Assembly: GCA_905370385.1 (NCBI GenBank)
Contig: CAJPKN010000008.1
Location: forward strand, 1 to 31,596
DNA from: Stomatobaculum longum
GTDB taxonomy: Bacteria; Bacillota; Clostridia; Lachnospirales; Lachnospiraceae
Length of the DNA: 31,596 nucleotides
Direction of reading: 5' to 3'
Under the pieces are notes generated by a model, which saw nothing but the letters and a program-made list of their open reading frames with translations, was not told the origin of the DNA and ran no database searches. Both the position numbers and the translations under genes were made by a program. How positions within the stretch are numbered: the stretch's first letter is position 1; every line of letters begins with the position of its first letter. Below are positions 31,542-31,596 of the stretch, piece after piece.

Positions 31542-31596
31542 CTCCTCGTGTTGGACTCGAACCAACGACACCGCGGTTAACAGCCGCGTGCTCTAC
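31542..31596 (-). tRNA. tRNA-Asn (anticodon GTT), cut by the window end
   Basis: On the minus strand the visible 55 bases hold the end of the D-arm (GTAGAGC), the anticodon arm CGCGGCTGTTAACCGCG with GTT, the T-arm GTTGGTTCGAGTCCAAC, the 3' acceptor half ACGAGGA and a G discriminator. The 5' acceptor lies beyond the window. It is probably cotranscribed with tRNA-Cys. Confidence 0.93.

Overview
The window looks like the chromosome of a G+C-rich, low-copy Gram-positive anaerobe in the Clostridia, most likely near Lachnospiraceae. The inference rests on strong AGGAGG-type ribosome binding sites, a class B sortase, clostridial hydrophobic-W (ChW-type) repeats fused to an L,D-transpeptidase, LuxS, two ECF-transporter S components, intrinsic terminators and frequent ATGA gene overlaps. 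The genus is not proven by the sequence.

Positions 1-14.9 kb are read on the minus strand and form a surface-polysaccharide locus. Read in the direction of transcription it starts with an ATP-grasp ligase, a terminator and a class B sortase. Next come dTDP-rhamnose genes (rfbA, rfbB, rfbD), glmM and a stray leuA. After a hairpin comes a tightly overlapping run: GT8, GT2, Wzx-like flippase, rhamnosyltransferase-like GT2, DPM1-like GT2, DUF2304 and DUF2142, the last cut by the window edge. Together they would make dTDP-rhamnose and amino-sugar precursors, assemble a lipid-linked oligosaccharide, flip it and add side branches. The epimerase RmlC is not in the window.

Positions 15-26 kb hold mixed housekeeping and accessory genes: luxS, a secreted wall-binding L,D-transpeptidase, a YbgC-like thioesterase, a Y-family polymerase behind a LexA-like box, and an Orn/Lys/Arg decarboxylase convergent with a small HMA2-like protein. 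Then follow a patatin-like phospholipase with a decayed second copy of its 3' end, an ECF S component with a structured leader, and tex.

Positions 26-31.6 kb hold a PurF-like protein without the catalytic N-terminal cysteine, then a gene-free 600-base stretch. On the minus strand that stretch has its own promoter, many hairpins (two capped by GAAA tetraloops) and a terminator, and I read it as a large structured noncoding RNA. Beyond it are a MATE transporter with an attenuator-like leader, a FolT-type ECF S component, and a DUF488 gene whose leader contains about three 94-base tandem repeats. The window ends with tRNA-Cys and a truncated tRNA-Asn on the minus strand.

The candidates most worth follow-up are the noncoding RNA, the cysteine-less PurF paralogue, the DUF488 leader repeats, and the convergent decarboxylase/HMA2 pair whose terminators lie inside or beyond each other's genes. 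All calls come from reading the sequence and from memory of protein families; no database search was run.
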